Shown here one piece after another: positions 1-14,200 of a DNA stretch of 64,000 nt. Origin of the DNA: Ianthella basta (lineage: Eukaryota; Porifera; Demospongiae; Verongiida; Ianthellidae). The translations under genes were made by a program, and so were the position numbers. The stretch is taken from positions 2,053,001 through 2,117,000 of the forward strand of contig OZ025875.1 of NCBI GenBank assembly GCA_964019415.1, in the 5' to 3' direction. The notes under the pieces are model-generated. The model was not told where the DNA came from, did not search any database, and saw nothing but the letters and a program-made list of their open reading frames with translations. Every line of letters starts with the position of its first letter. Position 1 is the stretch's first letter.

Positions 1-2178
1 GGCAGCTTAGTTTTGGTTTGGAAACCTGTCAATAGTATGCGAGTTTTCACCTCGTATCGTGGAGCGAATATATTTTAACTTTGTTCTCTGTGAAAGAGGA
101 TGCAATCCATAGGAATTTCCGTATCAAGTGAGGAGAACAATGGATAATGTGCTGTAAAGGATAAAAGCGCGTTGTTTATGCTGTTATGTTAGCGATATTT
201 CGGCAAACATTTGCTCGTATTAAACGGCTCGTTGTGCGTTTCTCCGGGTTTTCCTGCCAACATGCTATGCATGTTGTGATAGTCCAACCACTCTACAACA
301 TAGCAAAGAAGAGCTTGTTTTTGAGCTATTTTCTTACTCCATGTTTTGAGCGAAAATAAAATAGTCACATAACACAGCATGTGTATAGGGTATCTAGCTA
401 GGTGACTACATAATGCACTTCCCCACAACCCCAGTTAGTGTGACTAAGTCTCAGTGAATTGAGAATGTCTCTGCATTGAAGTGTTCTTTAAACATACACT
501 TCATGCATTCCAGTACGCATTGCACAGTATGTTCCCTCTAAAGTGTTGAAAATATTGTATACTGACTCTGCCCCTTGCTCACCATGGAGCCCCAATCCCC
601 AGTGCCACCTCCTCATCATCCATGGTACAACATGATCCTCGAGAAGGTGCAACTTTGGTGTAATGCTGGCATGTGCAAGGGGATGTTTCTCGATACACTG
701 TTAAAAAGAGGGAGTGATGATTACACCCATAATTGGTGCGAATTGGTTGCCACTGTGAGCGCACATATTTGCAGTGCGACATTCACTCCAACCATGCAGT
801 ACACAACATACCATTTATGTGAACAGTTTGTAAGAAACTAAGCACTTCATGCATGGTACATTTCAGTAAAGATATAGTACACTACTTCTAAGATTTGCCT
901 ACAGATAGTACACAGCATACCATCTGATGGGATTGTTAGTGGGTGACACAAAGTACATAATGGTACATTAAATTGCACACTTAGTTTGACGAGGTCCTCC
1001 CACTGTACACAACATACCATCAGGCTAAGCTGTATCCTGGGTAGCTATGTATGTACTTAGATAGCTCGTAGCATTCCAAGTAAACTCTCATCTTTGCGTG
1101 TAAATTACTTCAAAGTCTCTTAATCTATTAGAAATGATGTGAACAACAGTGTGGATACTGGTGTCAGTGTGAATGTCACACTGAAGTAATGGTGTGACTG
1201 ATCACACCCTTGGTGTGAGCACTGAGTGGTGTGACGGTCACACCATATTTTTAACAGTGTAGAACAGTAAAAATGTGTCCACACTGGCGCATGCATGCAA
1301 TCATTATGTTGCAATTGGAAGGGATCACTATTTGATATACTATGTTTTAATCAATTGATTCAATGATACATAGCTACTATTGCTGTATGGGTCTTTGCAG
1401 GCATGGATGCATGATAACATAATTCAGTGCACTGCCAGTTCATACCTATGTACTTCTATGTAACTACTTATTAATACGCAAGCCGAATTATATAGTGCTA
1501 TCACATACAATATACCTCTTTGGAAGTTCCTAGTCAGAAGTCATGCAACTGCAGCAGTTTCCAGCTGGAATAACAGTCATGAACTGTTCATGTCCTTTCA
1601 GATCAACAGCTACCTAGCTAATAGCTATACCATGCTTGCATGAAACAGTAACACATTGGAAAACCGCAGATTCAATATAGCAAAGGTAAAGCAGAAACTG
1701 CAATACAGAGACATTCTCACTTTACTGACACTTAGTCACACTAGCTGGGGTCGCGGGGAAGTGCACTGTGTAGTCACCTACCCCATACACATGCTGCACT
1801 AGTCATTAGCTGTGACTATTCTATTTTTGTTCAAAACTTGAAGTAAGAAAATGGCTCAAGAAGAAGCTTTCCTTTGCTATGTTGTAGAGTGGCTGGGTTA
1901 TCACGACATGCATAGCATTTTTGGCAGGAAAACCCGGAGAAACGCACAGCGAGCCGTTTAATACGAGCAAATGTTTGCCGAAATATCCCTAACATAACAG
2001 CATAAGCAACGCTTTTATCCTTTACATCACATTATCCACTGTTCTGCTCACCTTGATACGCAGTTTCCTATAGCTTGTCTCGGCTTTCACGGAGAAAAAG
2101 GCTAAAAATCAATTTTCCCACAGTACACCTCTAGACCGAATCCCGATTCCCAATCTGCGGCCATTTAAACTAAGCTGC
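1..2178. repeat. Long inverted repeat, arms about 475 bp, probable foldback element
   Basis: The first about 475 bases recur in reverse complement at about 1700-2178. The match covers the segment with TATTTCGGCAAACATTTGC (near 195 and near 1970), the TTTCTCCGGGTTTTCCTGCC segment and the GGCAGCTTAGTTT terminus (position 1 and, reversed, near 2166-2178). Arms diverge by scattered substitutions and small indels. The left end is cut by the window edge, so a target duplication cannot be tested. No transposase-like frame is visible inside. The interior carries a separate small element at 699-1262. Foldback transposon or long-TIR non-autonomous element is the best reading; two independently inserted opposite-facing repeats are an alternative. 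Confidence 0.7.
699..1262 (+). mobile_element. Non-autonomous DNA transposon, CACTGTTA-ended family, about 560 bp
   Basis: The copy runs from CACTGTTAAAAAGAGGGAG to ...CACCATATTTTTAACAGTG, so the termini are short inverted repeats beginning CACTGTTA. Homologous copies lie at 37013-37512 (same strand), 20392-21731 (opposite strand) and about 39180-39640 (opposite strand, partial). It encodes no recognisable protein. The terminal sequence is hAT-like, but no clear 8-bp target duplication was found, so the superfamily is a guess. Confidence 0.6.
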
Positions 2179-2884
2179 CATTGCGAAACAGCCGTGCCCG
2201 CGAGACTATAAAAAAGTACGATCTCCTTCCCCATTCAGACTTAACAGGGAAGAGGTGGGTTTTATCAGAGCCCCTTGTCATGGCATAGCCCAAGGAACAA
2301 TTTCTGCGAAAAGATTGAGTAAGGTATAGGCTGGGGCCAGATTGTTCAAGCATCTGTTTAGAAGGATAGCCGAAACATAACTCTACGTCTTTTTAGGGGC
2401 ATCCAATGCAGAGTACGCCTCATCTCCCCACTAGGTGTCCTGGGTGGTTGTGTGGTTGTGATAGGATCAGTCGCATACCATAGTTTAGGATCCCCATCTA
2501 CTTTAATCTGTAGCTCTTTAGTACATTCCTGCTAAACAACTGCACAGTAGTCTGCATGCGGCAGTACAAAAGCCTGAAAGAGCTTCCTCTTTAAGGCAAT
2601 AGGCAGAACCTTCCTGGTAGCTTCGAGAGTGCCCCCATAACATTTCTGACGCAATCTGATGTGATCCTATAGGGGGATGGAGTAAACGGTGACACCGGTT
2701 ACAGCAAGTGCCTCACGCCGAAAACGGTCAGCGAGGGGGACGTTTTCGGCGAGGACACTTACGTACCTGCGTGACATGCCCCTCTACTTAGACGTCATCG
2801 ACAGATAGTGTTGCCAAAGCAGTTGTAACCGTAAGTATGATTAGATGCTCCCCCAAGCAGTGTCTGCGGGATTTTAAGCATGCA

Positions 2885-3345
2885 CGAAACTGCACGGAGG
2901 GGGCAAAAGTGTCCGAGTATACGTACTCGAGTGTTGAGTGGTCCAATCAAAGTCGTACCCCCTTTCTCTTCTTGACGATGCCCGCGTCATTGGCAACCGA
3001 CGACGATAAAAGAACTCTCCGGCACTTGTGAGCCTTCTTGCTGTACTCTTTCTCCGTCTGCTGTTGATTCTACGTGCGTTTTATAGGGAGGCCATCCGCG
3101 ACGAGAACTGAAGGAAATCTGAATGAGTGTTGAAACTTGAAACTAAAGGAGTGTTAAGTGATACAATCAAAGTCGTCTCTCCGTTCTCTTCTTGACGATG
3201 TCATTGGCAACCGACGACGATGTGGGAAGCCCGATAAAAGAACTCTCCGGCACTTGTGAGCCTTCTTGCTGTACTCTTTCGCCGTCTGCTGTTAATCCAA
3301 TGTTTTAGGGAGGCCATCCGCCACGAGAACTGAAGGAAATCTGAA
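2885..3345. repeat. Direct duplication of a unit of about 220 bp
   Basis: The stretch from about 2925 to 3125 (CTCTTCTTGACGATG, then AACTCTCCGGCACTTGTGAG, then GGAGGCCATCCG, then GAACTGAAGGAAATCTGAA) is repeated at about 3140-3345. A further inverted fragment of the same sequence lies at 12420-12545, and a partial copy starts near 46225. No coding capacity is recognised. The stretch 2179-2880 just before it holds no feature I can name. Confidence 0.65.
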
Positions 3346-3911
3346 TAGTTCGCAGCGACAAGCGCGTATTGTGGGGCAGATGTAGATATCATAGCTACAG
3401 AAGTCAAATAGTATAGATTTTGTCATTCCGCAGTAATTCTCTCAATAATACTATTTTCAGAACCTCGTTATGACTCATGAATTCATGCAGGCCATGAAGG
3501 TGATGAAGTAAAGTGGCATTTGTTCATTTCATTACTATTGGGGAGTGAAACTAGCTGGTATGCACCGAGTGTTACTGTATTAGTACCTGTACTAACAATC
3601 TTTCCCACACGACATGATTGTGGGATTGTAGGCTGGGAACTGGTTACACCACAGTAATAAAACTATGTATAGTGTGACATCATGCGTGACCCCTTTGTCT
3701 ATAGGCGGAAACAGCTGTGTACATACACTGAAACAGCCATCTGTGAGCCAGTTCTAACTGACCATTATTATAAAGAGGTGGCTGCCTAAGGCAGTGACCA
3801 TCTTAGACCTGTTCCACTATAATCATCTGTTGTGTACCTTACACAAGGTCTGTGCAGGTGCTGTTATATAGCATTCGTAACTGCTTACTGAAGATTCCTT
3901 CTTACCTAGCA

Positions 3912-4107
<196 letters not shown>

Positions 4108-4300
4108 GTTTTAGCACTCAATCATTACTAAGCGGTCGACAGGTTACAAGGACAGAGGAGTCACTTCAAAGGTAATGTAAGCCAGTCTTGATATTCAAAA
4201 ACAATTTAAGTTGCACATGACACATCATGTGACATCAAAGTGATGCTAGTGATATGATATATATGGTAAAGCCTATATAGGGTGAAGATACAAGAGGTAC

Positions 4301-5057
4301 TGTCACTGGAAAACTGGTCCTGGAAAAAATGGTCCTAGGACCAATTTTTTCATCGAAAATATTGGTCCCCCGGACCAGAATTTTCTGAAAATAATGGTCC
4401 TACCCTGAAAATTTTGGTCCCTTTAAGCAGGGTGACACAATTCTTGAAATAGCTAGCTATGTATGCATAATACAAGGTAGATTATAATAGTACACTGTCA
4501 GCATCTAATAATACATAGGCTAGCTAATATATAACCATAACCATGCACTGTTCTTGTTTGCTTCATGTGTTTGTTTCATCTTGTAGTACAGCTCTCCCTC
4601 TGACACCTGAAAATTCTTGGCCTTCTTTCGAATAACCCTTTTCCTGCTGCCAGGGCATCCTTTAGGGTGGTAGGTAGAGATACGCTTCTTCAATTAAGTC
4701 GTCGTTCTTCTCTTTTCCAGGTCCTGTACTGTGCTTCTCTTCGTCTACATCGTATTCCTCTCCGCTTTCCACGCTGTGCTTCTTCTCTTCGTCGTCCATA
4801 GCTCCATAATTCTGTAAGTTCTTCTTGTTGGCATCTCTCGCACGATCGTCACGGTCCGATCTAGCCACCGCATCAACTAAACGAGCTAACATGATCACGG
4901 CAGACCTTGCAAGCTCAGCACTACTGATACCTTAGTACCTTTAGACGTTAGAGCGTTTAAAGCTTGCTGCCACCCCACTGCGATCCCTGCATGCAGTTAA
5001 TACAAGACGGACCAATATTCCAATCTCGGACCAATATTTTCGCCGGACCAAAATTTC
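4301..5057. mobile_element. Insertion of about 757 bp with subterminal GGTCC repeats
   Basis: The duplicated region in gene D reads straight through from AGATACAAGAGGTAC to ACATTTTG (near 47230-47245), whereas here 757 bases intervene between the same flanks, so this is an insertion with a visible empty site. Both ends carry clustered copies of GGTCC / GGACCA (about 4315-4425 on the left, 5010-5050 on the right), in opposite orientations at the two ends. A 78-codon minus-strand frame at 4662-4898 is rich in Asp/Glu/Lys and resembles no family I know. It is probably a MITE-like DNA transposon; the superfamily is undetermined. Confidence 0.6.
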
Positions 5058-5097
5058 ACATTTCCGTTTCCACCTCCGCGAGCGCATCCTTAGGCTA

Positions 5098-5221
5098 GCT
5101 CTATAAAATGCCTCCCGTTGCGCAGTCTTATTATGAACTCCAGTGCGCGTAGCGCATCCGCTGGCAGCTACTGAGCCGTAGTCTTTGCTTGTGAGTAAAG
5201 ACACTCTCTCTCGGTTGTAGG
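5098..5221 (+). promoter_or_regulatory. Probable core promoter and 5' UTR of gene A
   Basis: A TATAAAA box at 5102-5108 lies about 115 bases before the ATG at 5222. The block is conserved at 47279-47421 (same TATAAAA) and, without the TATA box, at about 41185-41288 before gene D, always directly before an ATG plus hydrophobic first exon. A GTGAGT at 5191 and TAG at 5220 are kept in all three copies. They could mark a very short 5' UTR intron, but about 30 bases is too short to believe without a transcript. Confidence 0.5.
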
Positions 5222-8200
5222 ATGGGTCTCCTACTTCTCATTCACATAATTGCAGGTAAGAAAACAACGCTTTATTCCCTTCACTGTCCAATGATCAATT
5301 TCACTGGCTTCGAATTCATGACAACAGATGTCACCCTTTCCCTTCCACAGGACTTCTCAGCTGTTTTCAAGTAGGTAAGCTAGAGGCACGCTGGCCACTT
5401 CACGTATCATAGAGTAGCTATAACGTACCAAATTTGGGATAGCCTCCTGGTTCTCAGCGACTACTCGACTCGGAATGTCGACTTCAAACAAGACCGAATT
5501 GTAACTCGCGACGAGCCCACAATTGGCATACGTTAGGGGGACGGACTCTTGAGTCAAGCACCTTACAGCCCATTTACACTAGCGGAACAGTTCCGTAACC
5601 GGTTAAGAGAACCGTTCTATGGATCAGTTCTCAACGGTTCGGCCCCCGTTTTACACTAATTACATCGAAACAGGTTCGAGTAATGCAAATGAAGTGTGGA
5701 AAAGAACTATAGCAGTCTCCAACAGACGATTTCCATTGCGTAGGCGCCGAATTTCTGAACGAAAGGCGCAGTTATCGGTAATATTATTGCCGCCTGAGCG
5801 GCCCTCTCCCACACACTTCGATCGAAAGAAGCACCTTTGCGTCGCTCCAGACACCAGCCATTGCTTTTACCTGCTTAGAGCACCACACAGATCGCTGCTG
5901 AAGAATTGAACTACTGTAGCTTCTCTGTGCTCTCCAACTACCCAGTTACACGCGAGACAAGTGGCGTGAGCAGCCGCTTACGAATGGTAACTGTTTCACT
6001 TGCCAACGGAACGGTTCTGGACCGGTTTAATTGGACCACTTACCCAAGGCGATACCGTTCCACGCGGAACGGTTCGCTTTATAACCGTTCCACGCCTGTT
6101 TACATTACAGTAAGAACCGTTCCAAAACCGTTCCACCGCGTAGTGTAAACGGGCTGTGACTCTCACAGCAGTTAGAGCAATGCCTTCTCTAAGAATGTTT
6201 CAACACAGACCACTAGATACCCACTGAATGTGACACACCAATGAGCCTAGTGTCTTTAGACAATAAGGCTATTAACCTTTGGTTAAACCTCATTTAACCA
6301 AAAGTTAAACAAGGTTAATGTCCAGAACAACAAGCCCTCAAGCTTGTGCGCTCCCCCGGCTGTGGTGCTGCCAAGTTAGCGCAATCCCGGTGAGCTCAAG
6401 CAAAAACGTTTTTGAATCCGCTAGACCGTCGTCACATAACTCACGGTCCTTAGCGACGGTTCATTCACTTGGTAACAGCTACTGAAGCAACTCCCACCCA
6501 CCTACCACTCACTCCCTTGCATTTGTCAGTCTAGATAGCTATCACATACACGCCAAAACGTGTTGCAGCATGTGGTTTAATACCACATTTTCAAAGCACA
6601 TTTGTATGGGAAATCCAAGTTATTTGGAGAGTGGCTCTACATAACTATCCTTTCGTCATGGTTGCTTGGCAACTACGTTTGTAGTTAATTGGAATCCTTC
6701 AGTTGCTTGGTAACCCTTCTGAATCTGAATAGGCTTGGCGGCTAGGTGACCATGTTACGTCAGGCTTTGAATGGTCCCATATATGGAACTGTACCACAAT
6801 ATCATTAGATGGGGTTGTTGAGTGGTACTCACAACCTACAGAACAATTATTGCTGCATAACCTGGCCTTCCGCCAACTCACTGTATAATTGTACACATGG
6901 GTTAAAGGTATCCTTCATATACTGAGCTTGGCTGGGAGATGCAGCAAAGGTACAGTTGTAGTTAGCTGCATACATGTATGCATTAGCTGTTACCATATGC
7001 TCCTTATATGGTTGGAGTATACGACATTAATTTTGACATAATCTAATTCAGCGAATTTAGTGAGTGCAAAATCTAGTCTCACTCCAGACCCAAGTACCCG
7101 ACCAAGTGAAGTCATAACGTGACCAGCAATATCCTTTTTTCGTCAATTCCCTTGGCTGTGTCTGAGGGCAGAATCACGTAAACAATAGCTAACTCGAAAC
7201 ACTCTTCTATATAACTATGCTTTGTCTATTAGCTACTAACTGCAGGCCAATATGTTTCGCTGTACTATGTTTCTTTTCTAAGGCAGTGCGCTTGTGAGCC
7301 ATGTATGTATTAATAATACTAGCAGAGAAGGGCGCCTTCGGCACCCTCCTCTGATCCGGCGCCCAACACAGGTGCTTCCGATGCCAGTGCTTCTGATGCA
7401 AAGCACTTCCAAACCTGGCTACTGAGTGATAGCTATAGACGCTGCAGTTGCAGTTAGCTATAGAGTTGCACGCAGCTGACTCCTCGTCCACCATGAATCA
7501 CCTTCTGCAAGGTCACACATCTTGTATTGCCCTCCAAATTAAACAGAACTGACCCATGATGGTCCCTTTGAGCTGATTCCTGGTTGTTCTCTTGCACTGA
7601 CTCCTGGTTGGTCCTTTGAGCTAACTCCCCTCGAGCTGGCTCGTGCTTTTCCCCTGGTGCTGACTCCTGTGAGTGAAGGTTAAGTGATGGTCTTGGAGTT
7701 CTAACATTTGGAGCTCTCATCATCCCTGAATGTCTTGACATCTTGGTTAGTCCGGTGTTGCCCTTAATGTTCGGCATATGCGCACTGCAACGGTTGCAAA
7801 TTGCTTTGTTTGGAAGAAACGTATTACGATGACGTCATGAGATCATTGCGCAAGCCTAAAACCCGCATAACTTGTGCCCATCCTTTCGCCATCGAGCCGC
7901 TTTCACTCGCGCAAGACGGCGCTTTCCGCTATATAGCTTATGTAACCCACATCCGTCTAAATTGTGCTAAAACGACAGCAAAGAAGCCGTCGCACCATCT
8001 CCCCAGGAGGAGTTTTGTAACAAAGAATTTGTTGCCCAATCCGTAATCTACTTCGCTTTCCTCCGTAAAACAAAAATGCGTCCTATAGTAACGTATGGCG
8101 AGTTGACCTTCATTTCGCACGTTTTCGCAGGAAACCCCAGCCGAGGACACCCTCCGGATAGCGCTTCGACATTCGGACCGCGTTTTCTACGAACCCTCCG

Positions 8201-11200
8201 CACGGTTCCGGAGATTAGTGCGGACAAAAAATCGGCCTAGCTCCATTATAAAAATATGATTCAGGTGATTAATTACTGTAAAAGACATCCTATGAATCCT
8301 TATGCACACAGAACCCGCGGGTCAGAATTGTACAACATTGCTTAATGATTGTAGGTCGCAGTGTAGAGTGGTGCATAAAGGAGAATAGTAGCTATTAAGG
8401 TTTCTTTATGAGCCTTCTCACAGTGATGCAACTTAAGGCCTACCACTCTGTGGAAGGGAGTGACAGTGCAGTGGAAGGGACACTTAATTTGGTGCTGCTG
8501 GGAGCTCTCCCCTTGGACTTTTGTTGATGCTGCTTTAGATGGGCATGTCTGGAGTAGCTGTAGTTATCATGCTTGTGTCACATTGAGAGCACTGAAGTGG
8601 CTGTATAAATTTAGTTTTTGACCCACATTCTAAGCATACCATAAGGGTAAGTTAAGTCATAGTTTGCATTGCTGTATGATCTTGTCTATTGTTGTAGCAG
8701 ATGTTCCATTGCATGCCGTCCACTGACACAGTAACTAAGATATGTACTAATGGATTTCTGCGACAAGGAGATTGATTGATTGATTGTCATATTTCACCTG
8801 GGGAAGCCATTAGCTCACAGGAGCTATTATAAACAGCACCCAGAAACTCTGCATTTCGTTTGTTGACAGAGGCACTGGCAAGAAGACTGTCCAGATTATC
8901 TTGTACAAAGCTCGATTGTACTGCTGTACCTGGTCTATCTAGCCCTTGCCAATGCCTGGAGGTGCTCACGCACGGTATCTAGCTTACCAACACATGTATC
9001 CCATCTGCAGTAAACAGGATTCATATCCTTTGAGCAAGCCAAAGCTCTGTCTCTAAATTTTAGGCTGATGTCATATAGCCATTGGCGAATCTGATTGGCC
9101 AAGACAGGATCTTGTCCTGGACATGCAAGTCGGCGCATGCAATAATACCAGGCCCTTCCGCAAGGGGGTCTGGTGCACGAGACTAGTACAAAATCACTAA
9201 ACACTGTACCCAAATATTTCTTTTGTACAAGAATTTTTTTAAATAGTAATTAATAGAACTGTACATAAAAAGAAAACAATGAGGTTCAGAACAATTAAAT
9301 GGATAATAAATAAATTCAAAACACATGCAGCCTTATATCTATAAATTTGCTAAAATGCATTCTGGCAATTGATTACTAATCACAAGCACTCATTCAAAGT
9401 CATGTCAAAATTCAAATTCAGTCAAACAGGCCAGACTCGAGCTGGCCTGTGGTTCCCATCACTGAGGCGCAATTGGCATGCTGCACCGCCACCGACAGTC
9501 TCTGGGTGAAATAAGTGGTTGCTGCCTCCCCTTCCCCGTGGTCTGGGTCATCCGGTGGCCCAGTTCTTTGAGGAGTGCCTTGGTGCATGGGCCAAACATT
9601 TTGGTTGTCTCCTCTGGATCCGAGACTGGGAGAAGAGGCGAGGGGTGCTGGCAGAGTAGGATGGAGCAAAGTGTCCTGGCAGGTTTAAATAATAATACAC
9701 AAAAGCTGAATGTCGCTAAAATTTGAGTATTCTCATCAGATTTAGAAAAGATCAGAAATGCTACTTGGGTGGGACTCCAGAGGCATGCCTGCCTTGTCCT
9801 TCACTGAGCTCATCTCAAGGTGGTATGGTCAGGGTGTGCCCCTGTTTGGAGGGTACTAGGAGAGTTAATGACTCAGATCGATCACTACCTTATGTGGGTG
9901 AGCTGTTGATGCTGTTTTAACCGCAATGCATCAAGCACAGAATGTGTTGTTGATACATTTGCCCTTGCATGGGCTGTATACCATATTAATTTGGGTTTCC
10001 ACATACTTAAAACCTCCAAAACTATCTAAATGCAAATTGGTTTCAGAAATTAATTATGAATTTGAAATGTTCATGCAGTATGTGATGGAGTGCTTCAATA
10101 TTTGAATAATGCTATTTGCCTTGATAAATGTAGCACTGCACTTTGTATAATACACATCACTAATTCTTAACTGGAAGGTGCCATGCAATTAAGTTGTGCA
10201 AGTCATAATGTATGTACTAGTTTGTGCAGTTAAATGCATACAGGAAGTGCTTAGCATTTCCACTAGAAAGAAGACTTTCAGTGATTAAATTTCAATTGGA
10301 AGTTACATTAAATATGTTATTAGCTTCCCCCTTTGTGTATGTACCTAGGTTATCATGCAAAGTATGCAATAACTGTTGTATAGTTCATATAAATTAAAGT
10401 GCCTGTCATGTCTGTATCTCTCTCCGTTCAGCTACTTCTGAAGTAGTACCCTTTAACCGGACCCTGCTTCCAGGAAGTGTCCTCAATGACAGCATCACAT
10501 TTACCCATCAGAACCCCAGTAATGGTTCCCAGTTCTATGAGCTGCAGCAGTCTCCTCCTAGTTCGAAAAACATAAGGTGTTTCAAAGGATTCAAAACGGA
10601 TCCTATCATCGTGTTGGACAACTTAGTGCCTGGTACCCAGTACATTTTCTCATTGAGGTCATGCACGAACAGAAATAATACTAATAAAACATGTTTCAAC
10701 TGTGAATCAGGCAGTGATCAGCTCATTTTGTACACTGCTGATGGTGAGGAGTTTATGAGCTCTCATTACTATGGTAAAGGCTAATGCTGGAATGAAGAGA
10801 ATGAACATAATTTGCTTTCATTTTCTTCTTCTTTCTCCCTCACTTCAGTACCCTTGATGCCTCAGAATGTCAGTGCCATCAGCACTGGTTCTACCATTGT
10901 GTCAGTGACCTGGAAGGAGCCTGCTGTGTTTTTCCGTGAGCACCTTATGCCACTGTTAATTGCATGCATTAGTAATCCTGAATGAAATACACTAATACAA
11001 TGATGTGCAGAACAGTCTCAGTTGGTGACCAAAATTTCTTCCAACGGAATGTATCAGTGATTCCAGTGGCCAATCTCACTTTACCACAGCCTAAATGCTG
11101 TATGTAGTTGTCTGGAGCAAATTTGGCTAATGTTAAGTGCATAGTTAGATAGCTAGGATGTGCAGGCAGCTAGGGATGGTAGTCAACAGAAATGTTGGCT

Positions 11201-14200
11201 TTGCTAATACCTTGAAGTTACTAATTTTAACAGGTACAATTTTTTAGTTTGAATAGTCCAAGATTTGATTGTTTCTCCTAAATTATAGCAAAGTTTTAGT
11301 ACAATAAATTTTTGTGTGAAATGTTGAGTGACTTTACACTGCTTGCTAAATTGCTCAAATTATGATAAGGATGGTTTCTGTGTGCATTACAATTAGCAAA
11401 TTTGGAAGACTAACTTTACTAGACTAAATTTATGCAGTTCCGGTTGAGTAAATATCTGAACCCAACAATAATATATAAATGACATCAAGGTGATTAGCCA
11501 ACAGCACAACAGCTATATGGCTACTTGTAGCAGGAAAGAAAGGATCTGTACGTGGCAGTTCAGTATAGGTGTGTCTACTAACCATGACACAATACAAAGT
11601 AATGTGAAGGCTTTGGGTACAAAACCAGACTGTCCCAGAGCCAGACACAGACAGCTGGGACAGAGGAGACAAGGATAGCCTGGTTGGTGAAGACACAGAC
11701 AGACAGGTTGGTGGCAGATCAGTCAAAGAATACACAGACAAGGAAGTACTGGAGACAGATGCGTTAAGCATGATTTTACCCAGGGATTTATTGTATAGAA
11801 ATTTTGTAGCAATTATGGCATTGCTCGCTAAATTTGCTTAAATGGATACCCATAAATACCTGTTAAAATTGGTCACCTTGCAGACACATAGCTTCACCAT
11901 CCCTCCTTGTCTGTACTATGCTCTGACACAATTTTGCACCAGACGGCTACATTGTGTATGACATGTATGTAGTTCAAATTTGAGTTTACCCAATAGCATC
12001 ACCACCATTTCTGGTTGGTTTAGAGTAAATAATATTATTCTGCAATGTTTGTTAGCTGATAGTTTCTCCTATAGCTCAGAACAACAGTGCGACCACTTAT
12101 GAGGTGCAGTACCGAGGAGTAGACTCTCCTAATAATGAAAGTGGAGCTTTCTTTGAAGCAGTCACTGCATCTGCTGAGATGGCGTTGTCCTATGACATTC
12201 TTGGTCTGGTGGCCTGCTCTACCTACAATGTGTCTGTGAGAGCAACAAACCAGTATGGAGTGGGAAACTTTAGTGAGGAAGTGACTGTGCGGACAGAGGA
12301 GGGAGCTCGAGGTTAGTTACAAGCTTTATATTGTACAAGTAATGTCTAGTCCTGCCTCAAACATGCAATAATAAAATGATTATAGTATGAAATGCTATAG
12401 AGTCACTAACAAGCAAGAAGGCTCACTAGTGCCGGAGAGTTCTTTTATCGTCGTCGGTTGCCAATGACGCAGACATTGTCAAGAGGAGAAAGGGGAGACG
12501 ACTTTGATTGGACCACTCAACACTCGAGTACGTGCTCGGGCACTTCCCCCCCTCTAGCTACGTGCTTTAACCCCCCCCCCCCCCACACACACACACTGTT
12601 TTAGCACTCAATCATTACTAACTGGTCGACAGGTTACAACGACAGAGGAGTCGCTTCAAAGGTAATGTAAGCCAGTCTTGATATTTAAAAACACTTTAAG
12701 TTGCACATGACACATCATGTGACATCAAAGTGATGCTAGTGATATGACATGTATGGTAAAGCCTATATAGGGTGAAGATGCAAGAGGTACACATTTCCAC
12801 TTCCACCCCTGCGAGCACATTCACATGTTTCTTCTTGATATTGATTCATCTTTCTTTGCAGTTTCCCCCACTATTGTCTTCTCCCCTTCTGCTGTCCGTG
12901 ATGTTGTGAGGGGAGAAAACTTGGTTGCCTCATGTCGAGCTAATGCTGATCAACCACCAATGATTCAGTGGTTCAGAGGAGACCAGATGCTTAGTGATGG
13001 AGACCAGTTAGGAAATGTATCAATATCACAAAGTTTCAAAGGCTCTGATTGCAGCAGTCAGCTCACTGTGACAGACGTCACATCTGATGATACAATGGTA
13101 TATTCCTGCATGGCAGTCAACTGTCTGGGAAAGGAAACCAAGTCATTTCAAGTCAATGTTGTGGGTGAGTCAGATCCAATCCATTACAAGTTGGTATTCA
13201 GCAGCAATGCTATCCTCCCAGTGCTGTAATCATTCTGATCCACATCCATTCTCTGTATGCAGTGAGGCCCAACATAACTGGTATTATGAGTAGTGTGAAT
13301 GGTTCAGAGGAAGAAGCACTGTATCATGAAGGGACGTTGACATTGGAAGAGTTCACTCCCCAACTTGTGCTGACATGTAAAGCTTATGGCACTCCTCCAC
13401 CTGAAATTGCTTGGCTAAATAATGGCATTGCTCTGCAAAACACTCCAGGTAGAAGGACCATCACAGTTGAAGATGGAGGATCACTTGGTGAACTGGGTAA
13501 CATCACCCGATCCACTCTCAGCCTCTCAGAAGTACAGCTATCTGATGCCGGAGAGTACACTTGTAGAGCAATCAGTGGCAATGTGTCCCCCATCTCTGGT
13601 ACCACAGCATGGACATTCAAATTCGGAGTCAATGGTGAGTATTTAACCTTGGTGATCAAATGTGCTTCATTTTGAAGCATGCTGTACTTTTTGTGGTTCC
13701 TTCCTTCTAATCCCACTGTGCTTATATTACCATTTGTATTGTATTCCTTTCAGAAACAAATGAATGTGACTCCAACCCCTGTCTGAACAATGGCAAGTGT
13801 ATAGATGGAGTACAAAACTACACATGCAATTGCACATCCCTCCTTGAGGATGGCATTTGGAATTTCTACACAGGAAGGAACTGTGCTGAAAGTGAGGGAG
13901 GATGGGTTATCACAGCATGACTTGTTCCACATTACATTATACTCTTTTGTATACACAGAGGTTGACAATCGAGTAGCCCCCTCTCTTACCACATCTCCCA
14001 CAAGTCAGAAGGTGGATCTCAATGACAGGGTTACCCTGAGCTGCTCTGCTACTGGCAACCCCACCCCAAACATTCAGTGGTACAAGGATGGCATTGCAAT
14101 TAAGGGCCCTCAGGCCTTTGGAAGTGAATTTGTGATCACAGAAACAACCCCCAAAGAACGAGGATTCTATCATTGTGTAGCCTTCAGCAGCTTTGGTCCA

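Noticed and set aside
5191..5220. 30-base 5' UTR intron (GTGAGT...GTAG)
   Set aside because: Conserved in three copies, but far below the usual minimum intron length. It was kept only as a note in the promoter entry.
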